Below, piece after piece: positions 52,357 through 60,311 of a stretch of 64,000 nucleotides of DNA. This stretch comes from an uncultured Lachnospiraceae bacterium (lineage in GTDB: Bacteria; Bacillota; Clostridia; Lachnospirales; Lachnospiraceae). Position 1 is the stretch's first letter. Every line of letters starts with the position of its first letter. The translations under genes and the position numbers were made by a program. The notes beneath the pieces are model-generated. The model saw only the letters and a list, made by a program, of their open reading frames with translations. It had not been told where the DNA came from and did not search any database. The stretch is taken from the NCBI GenBank assembly GCA_910587045.1, contig CAJULG010000009.1, positions 60,246-124,245 on the forward strand, written 5' to 3'.

Positions 52357-52818
52357 ATGAAACAGGAACCAAGCAATAAGGAATATAATGAATATGTCAA
52401 GCAGGTAACGCCTAAGCACAATCTGGCATTGAATTGCTGCAAGGCATTTCTGGTGGGAGGGATCATCTGCATTATCGGAGAAGGAATTTCACAGCTGCTG
52501 CAAAATCAGTTTGGATTGGGAAAGGATGATGCGGGCAGCTATGTATCCATGTTTCTGGTAGCATTGAGTGTAATATTTACCGGTTTTAATCTGTATGGCC
52601 CCATTGCAAAGTTCGGCGGAGCCGGCGCGCTGGTGCCGATTACGGGATTTGCCAATTCGGTGGCTTCTCCCTGTATCGAATATCAGAAGGAGGGACAGGT
52701 ATTTGGTATAGGAGTAAAGGTGTTTACCATAGCAGGACCGGTAATTTTATATGGTATCTTTATCAGCTGGGTGCTGGGGGTGATTTACTGGGCTGGGAAG
52801 ATGGTTGGATTATTTTGA
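52357..52818 (+). CDS. spoVAC: Stage V sporulation protein AC (3' end supplied by inserted island)
   Basis: The 153-residue SpoVAC/SpoVAEb-family membrane protein carries FAGAGA-like KFGGAGALVPITGFANSVASPCIEYQKEG, then FGIGVKVFTIAGPVILYG. It is thought to form the mechanosensitive part of the SpoVA channel. A 59-bp stretch of its 3' part (52684-52742) recurs exactly at 59220-59278, where it continues into a diverged alternative 3' end. The last 25 codons here may therefore have come with the island. spoVAD and spoVAE, normally next, are not in the window. Confidence 0.92.
   Translation: MKQEPSNKEYNEYVKQVTPKHNLALNCCKAFLVGGIICIIGEGISQLLQNQFGLGKDDAGSYVSMFLVALSVIFTGFNLYGPIAKFGGAGALVPITGFANSVASPCIEYQKEGQVFGIGVKVFTIAGPVILYGIFISWVLGVIYWAGKMVGLF
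52684..52742 (+). repeat. Left 59-bp direct repeat (putative attL)
   Basis: Identical over 59 bp to 59220-59278, within the coding sequence for QKEGQVFGIGVKVFTIAGPV of SpoVAC. Bases just outside differ on both sides. Confidence 0.95.
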
Positions 52819-52861
52819 GGATAGTTACAGAAAAGATATAGAAGCAGAGTTTGTATTATAG

Positions 52862-52900
52862 GCAGAGTGGCAAATGAAATGATTTGTCACTCTGCTTTTT
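52862..52900 (+). terminator. Terminator after spoVAC
   Basis: GCAGAGTG-G-CAAAT pairs with ATTTG-T-CACTCTGC, followed by T5. It lies inside the island, so the element brings its own end for the spoVA transcript. Confidence 0.9.
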
Positions 52901-53015
52901 ATTGTGCTTTTGGCTTTTTTCGCTTATAATATGATTATATTGAAGCGTAGGTTAGAATTGAAGTGGTTATAGATATAATAAATACTAATGTGGCGGCGTA
53001 GAAGGGGGACGATCC

Positions 53016-54566
53016 GTGAGTGTGCTAATGAACACAGAAGCAGATAAATTATCAGTTATGTATGAGGGGGATAAGAATAGAGATGCCACAGATAAGATCA
53101 GGGGATTTTTATTTCAGGATTATGTTACGATTATGTGTCTCCTTCAAAATCAAGTAAAGTATGTCTGTTCAGAATATCTTGAGGATGTGGATATATTTTT
53201 TGAGGATGACACATTTGAGTTTATTCAGGTAAAGTATTATCCAAAGACATATCCAAGTATGAAGGAAATTTCAACAGATCTTTATTATCAGTATCTCCGA
53301 CTTCAGATGCTTCGGAGTACTTTGAAAGTAAAACCTAGTCTTTATATTTATAGAGATTCAAAGATTGAGAAACCAACACTTGATGAAATGAAGGTACACA
53401 TCGGGTCTGAAAATGTGCTTCCAAAGTCAGTGACTTATCCAAATACGGCAGATTCAGCTGCTTGGTTGAGAGCAAATGTTTATTCAACAAATAAGAAAGA
53501 GGAACAAAAGAAAAATCTTTTTGCGGCAATGGCCTCAGAGGACTCCCTAAAAAAGTTTATTGCAAGATTTAATGTTGCTCATCAACAGGATATCAATCAG
53601 TACAAAAAGGAATTGATGGAAGTATTGGCCAGGGCTTATCCGAATCCAGATAAGGGTGGAGATGAGGAGCATTGGCAGTTGATATTGCTAGGCCTTTCAA
53701 TTTCGTATATACAGAGACGTTATACGTTAGTTAATCCTGTTTTTGATCAGCTGCGAGTGGATAAAAAAGAATTTGATCATTATATGACAGAATCTGTCAA
53801 GACAAAGACGGAACAGACAATTGTAAGTTATTTGACTGGCATTGTTTGTGAAAAGTATGGGGAGATTATAAATAGTAATGATCTTTCAGATATACAGACA
53901 CACATGTTGAACATGATTTGCCAGAATACGGTGAGATGGATAAATGAAATTGGTAAGACTGTGGATGGTCAATATCAGTTATTGAATACGTACAGCACGG
54001 ATGATGTCAGCAAGATTGCTAGCTACAGAGGGATTCCTGTAGATGATAGACTGCTCTATGTTGCCGAATGCAAACAGGGTTTTCTTGTTTTTCTGGAGTA
54101 TCTGTGGAAGATTATGTTAAACATCTGTCAGAAGAAGGTGAATAATGAGACGGAGATTTCTGCTCATTTGGAGATATTTGATCCATTGTTTTACATCGAT
54201 TCTTCAGTAACTGATTATGTTTGTCTGAACTTTCCTGAAGATAAGTATGTAAATCATAGCGTGATTCTCCCTCGGGCAGGTGGAAATTTTAAGGGTGTAA
54301 AGCGAAAGATTGTGGAACGTATGGTGAGTGTGTCACCAAAACCTGGAAAATGGTTCTTTGAGAATAGCAAAATTATGAGAGGTAAAAATTATTATAACTA
54401 TAGTACGGCGAATGTAAATGAGAATCCTACGGTTGCGGATCTTGGGGAAGATAGTTTTTATATTGAGTGTATGGATTGTATTGGAATTGATGAAGATGAG
54501 TGGAGCACACAGGAAGATTGCAGCGGTTGCGTTTTTTCTGTGAAATGTGTGAAAGAGGAAACGTAA
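53016..54566 (+). CDS. Nuclease-like protein with C-terminal Cys cluster, first gene of ABC-3C-like system
   Basis: The 516-residue protein starts at GTG 53016 six bases after AGGGGGA. Residues 24-75 resemble the DUF4297/Cap4-type PD-(D/E)xK nuclease: GFLFQDYVTIMCLL, acidic SEYLEDVDIFF (Glu53, Asp57, Asp59) and FIQVKYY (Gln71-Val-Lys73). The long middle is helical without known motifs. The C-terminus has a CxxC...CxxC...C cluster (ECMDC, CSGCVFSVKC) that may bind zinc. In ABC-three-component systems a large effector of this plan is encoded with a small middle protein and an SMC-like ATPase, as here. Probably the DNA-cutting effector; active-site assignment is inference. Confidence 0.65.
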   Translation: MSVLMNTEADKLSVMYEGDKNRDATDKIRGFLFQDYVTIMCLLQNQVKYVCSEYLEDVDIFFEDDTFEFIQVKYYPKTYPSMKEISTDLYYQYLRLQMLRSTLKVKPSLYIYRDSKIEKPTLDEMKVHIGSENVLPKSVTYPNTADSAAWLRANVYSTNKKEEQKKNLFAAMASEDSLKKFIARFNVAHQQDINQYKKELMEVLARAYPNPDKGGDEEHWQLILLGLSISYIQRRYTLVNPVFDQLRVDKKEFDHYMTESVKTKTEQTIVSYLTGIVCEKYGEIINSNDLSDIQTHMLNMICQNTVRWINEIGKTVDGQYQLLNTYSTDDVSKIASYRGIPVDDRLLYVAECKQGFLVFLEYLWKIMLNICQKKVNNETEISAHLEIFDPLFYIDSSVTDYVCLNFPEDKYVNHSVILPRAGGNFKGVKRKIVERMVSVSPKPGKWFFENSKIMRGKNYYNYSTANVNENPTVADLGEDSFYIECMDCIGIDEDEWSTQEDCSGCVFSVKCVKEET

Positions 54567-54568
54567 TT

Positions 54569-55201
54569 ATGATTTTACAGGAAGAATTTATGAAAAGCGG
54601 TTATAAAGATCTCCTTGCTGGGGATATTGCTTCTGAATATGAAATTAATCTGGAAGATATTTTTGATTTAGATCAGAAACCGAAAGCGTTATTAAGTATT
54701 TTTATCAGCGATCAAAGAGATGAATTGTTTTTCCTTCTGGATGGGGACTTGGCGGAAATAGATTCTTTATGTGATGTTTGGGATGATCGAATTCGTGTAT
54801 TTACGATTATTAATGGCAAATCAAAAGCGATTCATAAGTTAAAGTATAATATTGTGCAGTTGATTGTTTATTCCGAAGGGATTCCCAATAGAAGTCCAGA
54901 GGGGAATTTGTTAATATCAAGAAAGATCATCATTAAGGGCGATATGACAGATAAGGATAGGATTGTAATTGATGATGACGAGGTGATTGAATTACCGTTC
55001 CATATGATTCCAACAGATGCATTTGCGCCGGATGTGGAGCAGATGAAGCGATTGAATCAGTTGCTTCCGGAGGATGAGGGCCTTTTAGCGCTGATGGAAA
55101 AGAAGAGGAAAAGAGTGAACAGAAATAAAAAAGAAGGTGTATTGGATAAGTCTTTTGGAGAACAGGATTACGAAATGATTAAGGGGTGGCTGAAAAGATG
55201 A
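54569..55201 (+). CDS. Middle-component-like protein of ABC-3C-like system
   Basis: The 210-residue protein has start ATG 54569 with AGAGGA nine bases upstream, 2 bp after the nuclease gene, and its stop overlaps the ATPase start by 4 bp. The N-terminal half is alpha/beta (LFFLLDGDLAEIDSLCDVWDDRIRVFTI, KLKYNIVQLIVYS); the C-terminus is basic (KKRKRVNRNKKEG). I do not recognise a named domain. Size and position match the middle component that links effector and ATPase in ABC-3C systems. Confidence 0.6.
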   Translation: MILQEEFMKSGYKDLLAGDIASEYEINLEDIFDLDQKPKALLSIFISDQRDELFFLLDGDLAEIDSLCDVWDDRIRVFTIINGKSKAIHKLKYNIVQLIVYSEGIPNRSPEGNLLISRKIIIKGDMTDKDRIVIDDDEVIELPFHMIPTDAFAPDVEQMKRLNQLLPEDEGLLALMEKKRKRVNRNKKEGVLDKSFGEQDYEMIKGWLKR

Positions 55202-57576
55202 TAATTCGTAAGATAAGAATGGTAAATTTTAGAGGATTTCGCGATAAAACCATTGATTTCAATGATAAATCGTTTGTACTTCTTTCAGCTGCAAATGGAA
55301 TTGGCAAGACGACAACGGTCGATGCGATTGAGTGGTGTCTGACTGGCAATATCGGAAGATTAAAAACCGCTTTTGATACCAGAAGCACCAATGATGCTGA
55401 TCGCAAGATGAATACTGATGGCATCCTAAAGAACCGGGATGCTGGAGCGAAAACGAAGGTCAGGGTAGTTCTTTGGTTATTTGATGGAGAAAAAGAGACC
55501 ATTCTTTGCAGAGAGCAGACAAAGGACGAATTAAATCCAAGGTCATCTAAGGTTACAATTGATGAAAGCGAAGAGATAGCGAAAGCATTTATCCGGGAAT
55601 ATGTAGGAGATAGTTTCTATAATTTTCATTTTTGTGATGTTCAGAAGTCATTTAATGTACAAAGCAAAAAGAGAAAGGACTTAAATGATTTTTTCGGTGA
55701 GTTTATCACGAATTATGATGGACAGAAGCAGATTGCAGAGAATCTGGATCTTTTTGCTGAGGATGTGGATCGCTATATTGAAGATAAGACGAAACAGAAG
55801 GTATCGCAGGAGGTGATTGAGGACCATAAAAAGCAGTTGGCGAAAGCTCGTGAGGATGCAAAGCAGGTTTCGTATCCTTTGACTGTTTTTTATCCGGGTG
55901 AGAAGACGGAGATTGCTGGTCTTAATAAGGGGGAGTTAACTGCGCAGAAAACGGAAGTGGAAAATTGTGGTTACCAGGTGGCGAAGGAAGGAATTTATAA
56001 ACTTGTAGAAAATGAAGCTTTGAAAAACCAGCAGTCTGTTATCAAAAAAATTGCTTCTTACTGGAAAACGAAGGAAGATTATATTCAACGTGCAGTGAAG
56101 GCTGGATTTTTCAAGAATACAGATGCAATTACAATTCTTGAAACGAAGCTTAGAAAATTGGAGGGGCTGTCTCTTTCGAGGGAAACGATTTTTCAGGATG
56201 GCGAATCAGTGGTTGCTTTAGAAATTGGTGGCTTTACACAATCTGATTTTGATGTGGATAAGAGGGAAATTAAAGAGAAAGAGAAAAAGGTGAAGGATCT
56301 TTCTGAGGAGATAGAGTTGCTTTCCAAGAATAATAAGATGCTGAAGCTGTTATCTTCTCTTTCTGCGAATAAACAGGTGGTGATTGAACATAGAGATGCA
56401 GTTTTTAAAAAGAATGGTATTGTCCGATGTCCCGTTTGTGGTTCGGAGTCATTTTCTACCATGGAGGAAGATTTAATTCTTAAGGAAGCTGACGAGTATA
56501 TCAGGCGGAACGGGGAAGCTGTAAAGAAAAAAGAAGTAGATAAAACCTTATTACAGACAGAGATTGAAAAGCTTTATCAGAAACTCATTAATTGCGCAAA
56601 AACTGTAGTGGAGAAAGAAACGAAAAATTTAGAGATTGAGATTAGTGACTTGAAAACTTTAAAGAATGAGATACAACCATATTTTGATGAGGTTAAGAAG
56701 TTACAGAAAATCCAAAAAGCAATCAATGTAGAAGGATTGACCGCGGAAGATGTGGGGGAATTACTGACTGCTGTAGAGAAGGGACTTTTAGAGGAATCCA
56801 AAGAGCAGGAAATAGAAGAGTCTTATCAGCAGATTTTGGCGGTTTTAGGTTACCAGTTCGAAAATGAGACGGTGCAACAGACATTTGAAAAGGTGAAAAA
56901 TCTTATTACCAAATCTTTTGACGTTTCGGATTTCTCATATGATTTACTTGTGTCAAAGCTCAATGCTATCGACAGTATTCTTGCAAATCAGACTTTGTAT
57001 GACCTGAATCAGAAGCTAGAGGAGGAAAATAAGAAGAATCAGAAACTTGATGCAGAGATAGAAAAACTTCAGAAGCTGAAAGATATTGCATCTCAGAGAG
57101 CAAACGATATCAGAGATGTTGTAGAGAAGCTTTCGAAAGACGAGTATGAAAAAGTAGGACCAGCTCTTAGCAAGTTCTATAATAAGTTGATAAGATTAAA
57201 TTCTAGTGAGGGAATCAACATTGTCCAAGAAAATGAGGGAATCTCATTAGTTGATGATAAGGGTAAGAATATCGTTAATGTTTTAAGTAATGGTCAGATT
57301 AGTGTTTTTATATTGGCTCATTTTTTTGCAGGTATCAATGCAAGGAATGACCGTGAAAAGATGAAGGTGTTTTTTATCGATGACCTGACTGCGTGTATGG
57401 ATGATGTAAATATGCTTGCGTTCATGGATTTGCTTAAGTATCAAATGACGTCAAAAGCAACCATAGAGCAGTTATTTTTCATTACTTGTGATGATCGCAT
57501 TAGTAAGTTGCTGAAGTATAAGTTAAACGGACGTGGGATTGAATGGCGTGAACTTTTAGAAAAAGATTTCGCATAG
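55198..57576 (+). CDS. SMC/Rad50-like ABC ATPase with zinc hook, ABC-3C-like system
   Basis: The 792-residue protein has Walker A AANGIGKTTT at residues 31-40, two long coiled coils meeting at a Rad50-type hook CPVC (Cys411-Cys414), an LSNGQ signature at 696-700 and Walker B FFIDDLTA (Asp728, Asp729). This is a Rad50/RecN-like DNA-sensing ATPase. It is coupled by ATGA to the middle gene. In phage-defence and conflict systems such ATPases detect DNA ends or replication intermediates and license a nuclease. No bacterial housekeeping SMC has this neighbourhood. Confidence 0.8.
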   Translation: MIIRKIRMVNFRGFRDKTIDFNDKSFVLLSAANGIGKTTTVDAIEWCLTGNIGRLKTAFDTRSTNDADRKMNTDGILKNRDAGAKTKVRVVLWLFDGEKETILCREQTKDELNPRSSKVTIDESEEIAKAFIREYVGDSFYNFHFCDVQKSFNVQSKKRKDLNDFFGEFITNYDGQKQIAENLDLFAEDVDRYIEDKTKQKVSQEVIEDHKKQLAKAREDAKQVSYPLTVFYPGEKTEIAGLNKGELTAQKTEVENCGYQVAKEGIYKLVENEALKNQQSVIKKIASYWKTKEDYIQRAVKAGFFKNTDAITILETKLRKLEGLSLSRETIFQDGESVVALEIGGFTQSDFDVDKREIKEKEKKVKDLSEEIELLSKNNKMLKLLSSLSANKQVVIEHRDAVFKKNGIVRCPVCGSESFSTMEEDLILKEADEYIRRNGEAVKKKEVDKTLLQTEIEKLYQKLINCAKTVVEKETKNLEIEISDLKTLKNEIQPYFDEVKKLQKIQKAINVEGLTAEDVGELLTAVEKGLLEESKEQEIEESYQQILAVLGYQFENETVQQTFEKVKNLITKSFDVSDFSYDLLVSKLNAIDSILANQTLYDLNQKLEEENKKNQKLDAEIEKLQKLKDIASQRANDIRDVVEKLSKDEYEKVGPALSKFYNKLIRLNSSEGINIVQENEGISLVDDKGKNIVNVLSNGQISVFILAHFFAGINARNDREKMKVFFIDDLTACMDDVNMLAFMDLLKYQMTSKATIEQLFFITCDDRISKLLKYKLNGRGIEWRELLEKDFA

Positions 57577-57646
57577 CATTCTGGTGATATGTCAAGAACT
57601 TTTAAAAAAAGATTTAGATTTCAAAATAGTTTTTAGAGGAGTAAAT

Positions 57647-59164
57647 ATGGAAGAATTATTCGAACTGGCAAAATTTGATTCCTATAAAGAAGATAACCGC
57701 AGGGAAGTTAAAAGAGCAGAAGGTGGACTTCCCAATAGTCTATGGGATACCTATTCTGCTTTTGCCAACTGCTATGGCGGCGTTATTATTCTTGGGGTAA
57801 AAGAGGATAAATTAGGCAATTGGCATACAACCGGGTTGAAAAATGCGGCAAAATTGAAGAAAGATTTCTGGGATACGATCAACAACCGTAAAAAGGTGAG
57901 CATCAATCTTTTGAAAGACGATGATGTGGAATCTTTCTCAGTGGCTGGTGCAGATGACGTGATTATGGTGATCTGGGTGCCAGGCGCAAAGCGGGAGCAA
58001 AAGCCGGTATACATTAATGATGATTTGTTTGGAGGGACATTTCGCAGAAATTGGGAGGGAGATTACCACTGTACCAGATTGCAGGTAAAAACAATGCTGA
58101 GGGATCAGGCAGAGGAAACTATGGATATGGAAGTGCTTGAGGAGGCTGAAATTGAAGATTTGAATCAGGAGTCCATCCGCGGTTATCGCAACAGCCATAA
58201 ATCCTTTAAGCCAGGACACCCTTTTGAGCGGCTGGATGACAAGGAATATCTCAGGGTAATCGGGGCAGCGGGTTTCTCGAAAGACGATAAAAGGCTTCAT
58301 CCCACTGCGGCCGGAATGCTTATGTTTGGAAATGAGTATGATATTGTGAGATATTTTCCAGAATATTTTTTAGATTACAGAGAAAATCCAGATACGCTAA
58401 TCAGATGGACGGACAGGCTTCAATCATCATCCGGCGAATGGTCGGGAAATATATTTGACTTTTATTTTCGTGTATACAATAAGCTTACGAAAGATATCAA
58501 AGTGCCATTTCGGATGGAGGGCGGTTTTCGGGTTGATGATACGCCCGTTCACAGGGCGCTTAGGGAAGCGTTGGCGAACTGTATCATCAATACAGATTTT
58601 TATGGAAAATATGGCGTTCTTATAATCAAAGAGGAAAATAAAATTGTATTTGAGAATCCCGGCTATATCAGGCTTGGGAAGGAGCAGATGCGCAGAGGAG
58701 GAAAATCTGACCCGAGAAATAAGAGTCTGATGAAAATGTTTAATCTGATAGATATCGGCGAGCATGCGGGAAGCGGAGTGCCTAATATTTTTAACGTATG
58801 GGAGGACGAAGGGTGGGAAGAGCCTGACATAAAGGAAGATTTTGATCCGGACAGGACATCGCTGACTTTAAAATTTATAAAAAAACGAGCGATAAAAGCA
58901 AGCGATAAAAAACAAGCGATAAAAGCAAGCAATAAAAAACAAGCGATAAAAGCAAGCGATAAAAAACAAGCGATAAAAACAAGGAATAATCAACAAAAGA
59001 TCAGATTGTATTTACAGGGGAATGAAACAGCAAAAACCAGAGATATCGCAGAGTTACTGGGTTTGAGCATGGCGAGGACGAGAGAAATACTCTCTGTGAT
59101 GGATGATGTTGAAGCGATAGGAAGAAATAAGACAAGGATATACCGCTTGCGAAAAGAATCGTAA
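57647..59164 (+). CDS. Schlafen/AlbA_2-domain protein with RecG-like ATP-binding fold and winged helix
   Basis: Start ATG 57647 follows AGAGGAG; the 505-residue product has an N-terminal AlbA_2 domain (REVKRAEGGLPNSLWDTYSAF, GGVIILGVKED), a middle domain of the kind found in proteins annotated as ATP-binding or RecG-like (HRALREALANCIINTDF, FENPGYIR), a basic repeat linker of four 9-residue units (KQAIKASDK) and a C-terminal winged helix (DIAELLGLSMARTREILSVM). These proteins act as regulators or RNA/DNA-targeting effectors. It is 70 bp after the ATPase gene in the same island; whether it belongs to the three-gene system or is separate cargo is open. Confidence 0.75.
   Translation: MEELFELAKFDSYKEDNRREVKRAEGGLPNSLWDTYSAFANCYGGVIILGVKEDKLGNWHTTGLKNAAKLKKDFWDTINNRKKVSINLLKDDDVESFSVAGADDVIMVIWVPGAKREQKPVYINDDLFGGTFRRNWEGDYHCTRLQVKTMLRDQAEETMDMEVLEEAEIEDLNQESIRGYRNSHKSFKPGHPFERLDDKEYLRVIGAAGFSKDDKRLHPTAAGMLMFGNEYDIVRYFPEYFLDYRENPDTLIRWTDRLQSSSGEWSGNIFDFYFRVYNKLTKDIKVPFRMEGGFRVDDTPVHRALREALANCIINTDFYGKYGVLIIKEENKIVFENPGYIRLGKEQMRRGGKSDPRNKSLMKMFNLIDIGEHAGSGVPNIFNVWEDEGWEEPDIKEDFDPDRTSLTLKFIKKRAIKASDKKQAIKASNKKQAIKASDKKQAIKTRNNQQKIRLYLQGNETAKTRDIAELLGLSMARTREILSVMDDVEAIGRNKTRIYRLRKES
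58883..58990 (+). repeat. 27-bp coding tandem repeat, four units
   Basis: Units of nine codons encoding K-(R/Q)-A-I-K-A-S-(D/N)-K; the first three are near identical and the fourth is degraded. It makes a lysine-rich linker between the ATP-binding and winged-helix domains. Repeat length could change by slippage without breaking the frame. Confidence 0.9.
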
Positions 59165-59219
59165 TGGGCAGACAAATATTTAATTTTTCCAAAATTAATG
59201 GATCCTAACTTGACACAAG

Positions 59220-59278
59220 CAGAAGGAGGGACAGGTATTTGGTATAGGAGTAAAGGTGTTTACCATAGCAGGACCGGT
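59220..59278 (+). repeat. Right 59-bp direct repeat (putative attR)
   Basis: Exact copy of 52684-52742, 56 bp after the AlbA_2 gene, leading into the displaced spoVAC 3' fragment. Confidence 0.95.
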
Positions 59279-59384
59279 CATTCTATACGGAATCTTTACC
59301 AGCTTCGTATTAGGTCTAATCTATTGGGCAGGCGGTAGTAGAAGAAAATACCCTTTCCGTTGTGTACTGGTTTTAAACCGGTAG
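59220..59384 (+). pseudogene. Displaced 3' fragment of spoVAC
   Basis: In the spoVAC frame this reads QKEGQVFGIGVKVFTIAGPV then ILYGIFTSFVLGLIYWAGG, homologous to the end of the intact SpoVAC but with many synonymous and a few amino-acid differences after the 59-bp identity. An in-frame stop lies upstream at 59211 and no start is present. It is most simply the original chromosomal 3' end left behind when the island brought a replacement. The frame runs into the terminator hairpin, so the original stop may have been lost. Confidence 0.75.
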
Positions 59385-59402
59385 CATGAAAGGGTATTTT
59401 TT
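59345..59402. terminator. Bidirectional terminator
   Basis: AAAATACCCTTT (59345-59356) pairs with AAAGGGTATTTT (59389-59400), with an inner TACTGGTTT/AAACCGGTA stem. It serves the spoVAC remnant on the plus strand and ogt on the minus strand. Confidence 0.85.
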
Positions 59403-59416
59403 ATAAGATATATTTC

Positions 59417-59950
59417 TTATAGTGCAGTGCCTGTCCTGGGAACGAACATTCCGGAAAGATCAGCCTTTTCGAGAGAAAGAAGCTTTATCTTTTTTTGAAT
59501 ACCGCCCGCGTAACCGGTCAGACTGCCATTGGTGCCAACAACACGGTGGCAGGGGATCAGAATGCAGATCGGATTGTGGGCGATAGCGCCTCCGACTGCC
59601 TGTGCGGACATACGGACTGCCACTGACTGTTGTTCAATTTTCCTTGCAAGCGCCCCATAGGTTATGGTCTGTCCATATGGAATTTCAAGAAGCAGTTGCC
59701 AGACAGCCTGACGGAAGTCGGAACCGATCATATGGATCGGTGGCATGAAGTCCGGTATGGAACCGGAAAAGTAAATGTCCAGCCATTGCTTCGTCTGTCT
59801 GAAAACAGGCAGATCCTGTTCCGTATGCTCCGGATCAAGACCGTTTGCAAAGTATCTTGCACCTTCAAACCAGAGACCGGTAAGACCTGTTTGATCAGCG
59901 GCAAGCAGGATATCTCCGATGGGAGAAGTGTAAGCTGTTGTATATTGCAT
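59417..59950 (-). CDS. ogt: Methylated-DNA--protein-cysteine methyltransferase
   Basis: Suicide repair of O6-methylguanine. The 177-residue protein has the helix-turn-helix around YGALARKIEQQ, the active-site IPCHRVVG and GYAGGIQKKIKLLSLE. ATG 59950 has GGAGG eight bases upstream on the minus strand; longer frames to 60190 cross the infC promoter region and are rejected. Confidence 0.95.
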   Translation of the reverse strand: MQYTTAYTSPIGDILLAADQTGLTGLWFEGARYFANGLDPEHTEQDLPVFRQTKQWLDIYFSGSIPDFMPPIHMIGSDFRQAVWQLLLEIPYGQTITYGALARKIEQQSVAVRMSAQAVGGAIAHNPICILIPCHRVVGTNGSLTGYAGGIQKKIKLLSLEKADLSGMFVPRTGTAL

Positions 59951-60118
59951 AGATGATACCTCCATTATTCGTGAATTCAGCACAATGTTCAAGAGGGAGC
60001 TGGCAGTCTTGACGCATTCAGCTTTAATTTGTATAATAACATAGTTATCGGCGGAATACGATTCTATTTGAAAATTACATATATTTACCAGAGAAATCTG
60101 TTTTGATATAAAAAAAGG

Positions 60119-60147
60119 TTGACTTTGGTGATGTATTACGTTATACT
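60119..60147 (+). promoter_or_regulatory. Sigma-A promoter of infC-rpmI-rplT
   Basis: TTGACT (60119-60124), 17-bp spacer, TATACT (60142-60147). About 165 nt of leader follow before infC. Confidence 0.85.
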
Positions 60148-60153
60148 CAAATA

Positions 60154-60290
60154 GTTGTTTATAACAAGAAAGCAGAGTATCCACTCTCACCTTAGCGCAG
60201 AGGCGACTCGGGTTAATAGTATGAAGGCTTTAAATTTGGCTTTTTGTGTAGTGGATGCGTATGCCGTCCACTTTTTTTGTGTATAGAATT
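60154..60290 (+). promoter_or_regulatory. L20-type leader with attenuator terminator
   Basis: The leader contains GCGCAGAGGCGACTCGGG, then a terminator AGTGGA/TCCACT (60250-60272) followed by T7, placed before the infC ribosome site. In Firmicutes the infC-rpmI-rplT operon is regulated by L20 binding to the leader and promoting termination; position and architecture fit that, although I cannot check the full L20-binding fold. Confidence 0.7.
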
Positions 60291-60311
60291 ATTTTTTGGA
60301 GGTGTACTACT

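Larger units (their letters stand above)
52684..59278. mobile_element. Integrated genomic island in the 3' end of spoVAC, bounded by 59-bp direct repeats
   Basis: The island unit is 6,536 bp from repeat to repeat. It is visibly more A+T-rich than both flanks and carries four plus-strand genes and two terminators. The arrangement is: host gene 5' part, repeat, replacement 3' end, cargo, repeat, displaced original 3' end. That is the signature of site-specific integration into the end of a gene. No integrase, transposase or replication gene is visible, so it is either a decayed element or one moved in trans. Confidence 0.75.

Noticed and set aside
58883..58990. Short regular repeats that might suggest a CRISPR array
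   Set aside because: Units are contiguous 27-bp codon repeats inside an open reading frame with no spacers, and no cas genes are present.
53016..59164. Search for an integrase, transposase or resolvase in the island
   Set aside because: All four genes were read through; none has tyrosine or serine recombinase or DDE motifs, so I do not annotate a recombinase.
59220..59384. Fragment as the end of spoVAEb rather than spoVAC
   Set aside because: Its motif FGIGVKVFTIAGPVILYG matches the SpoVAC type and is 59-bp identical to the spoVAC in this window; SpoVAEb ends differently.
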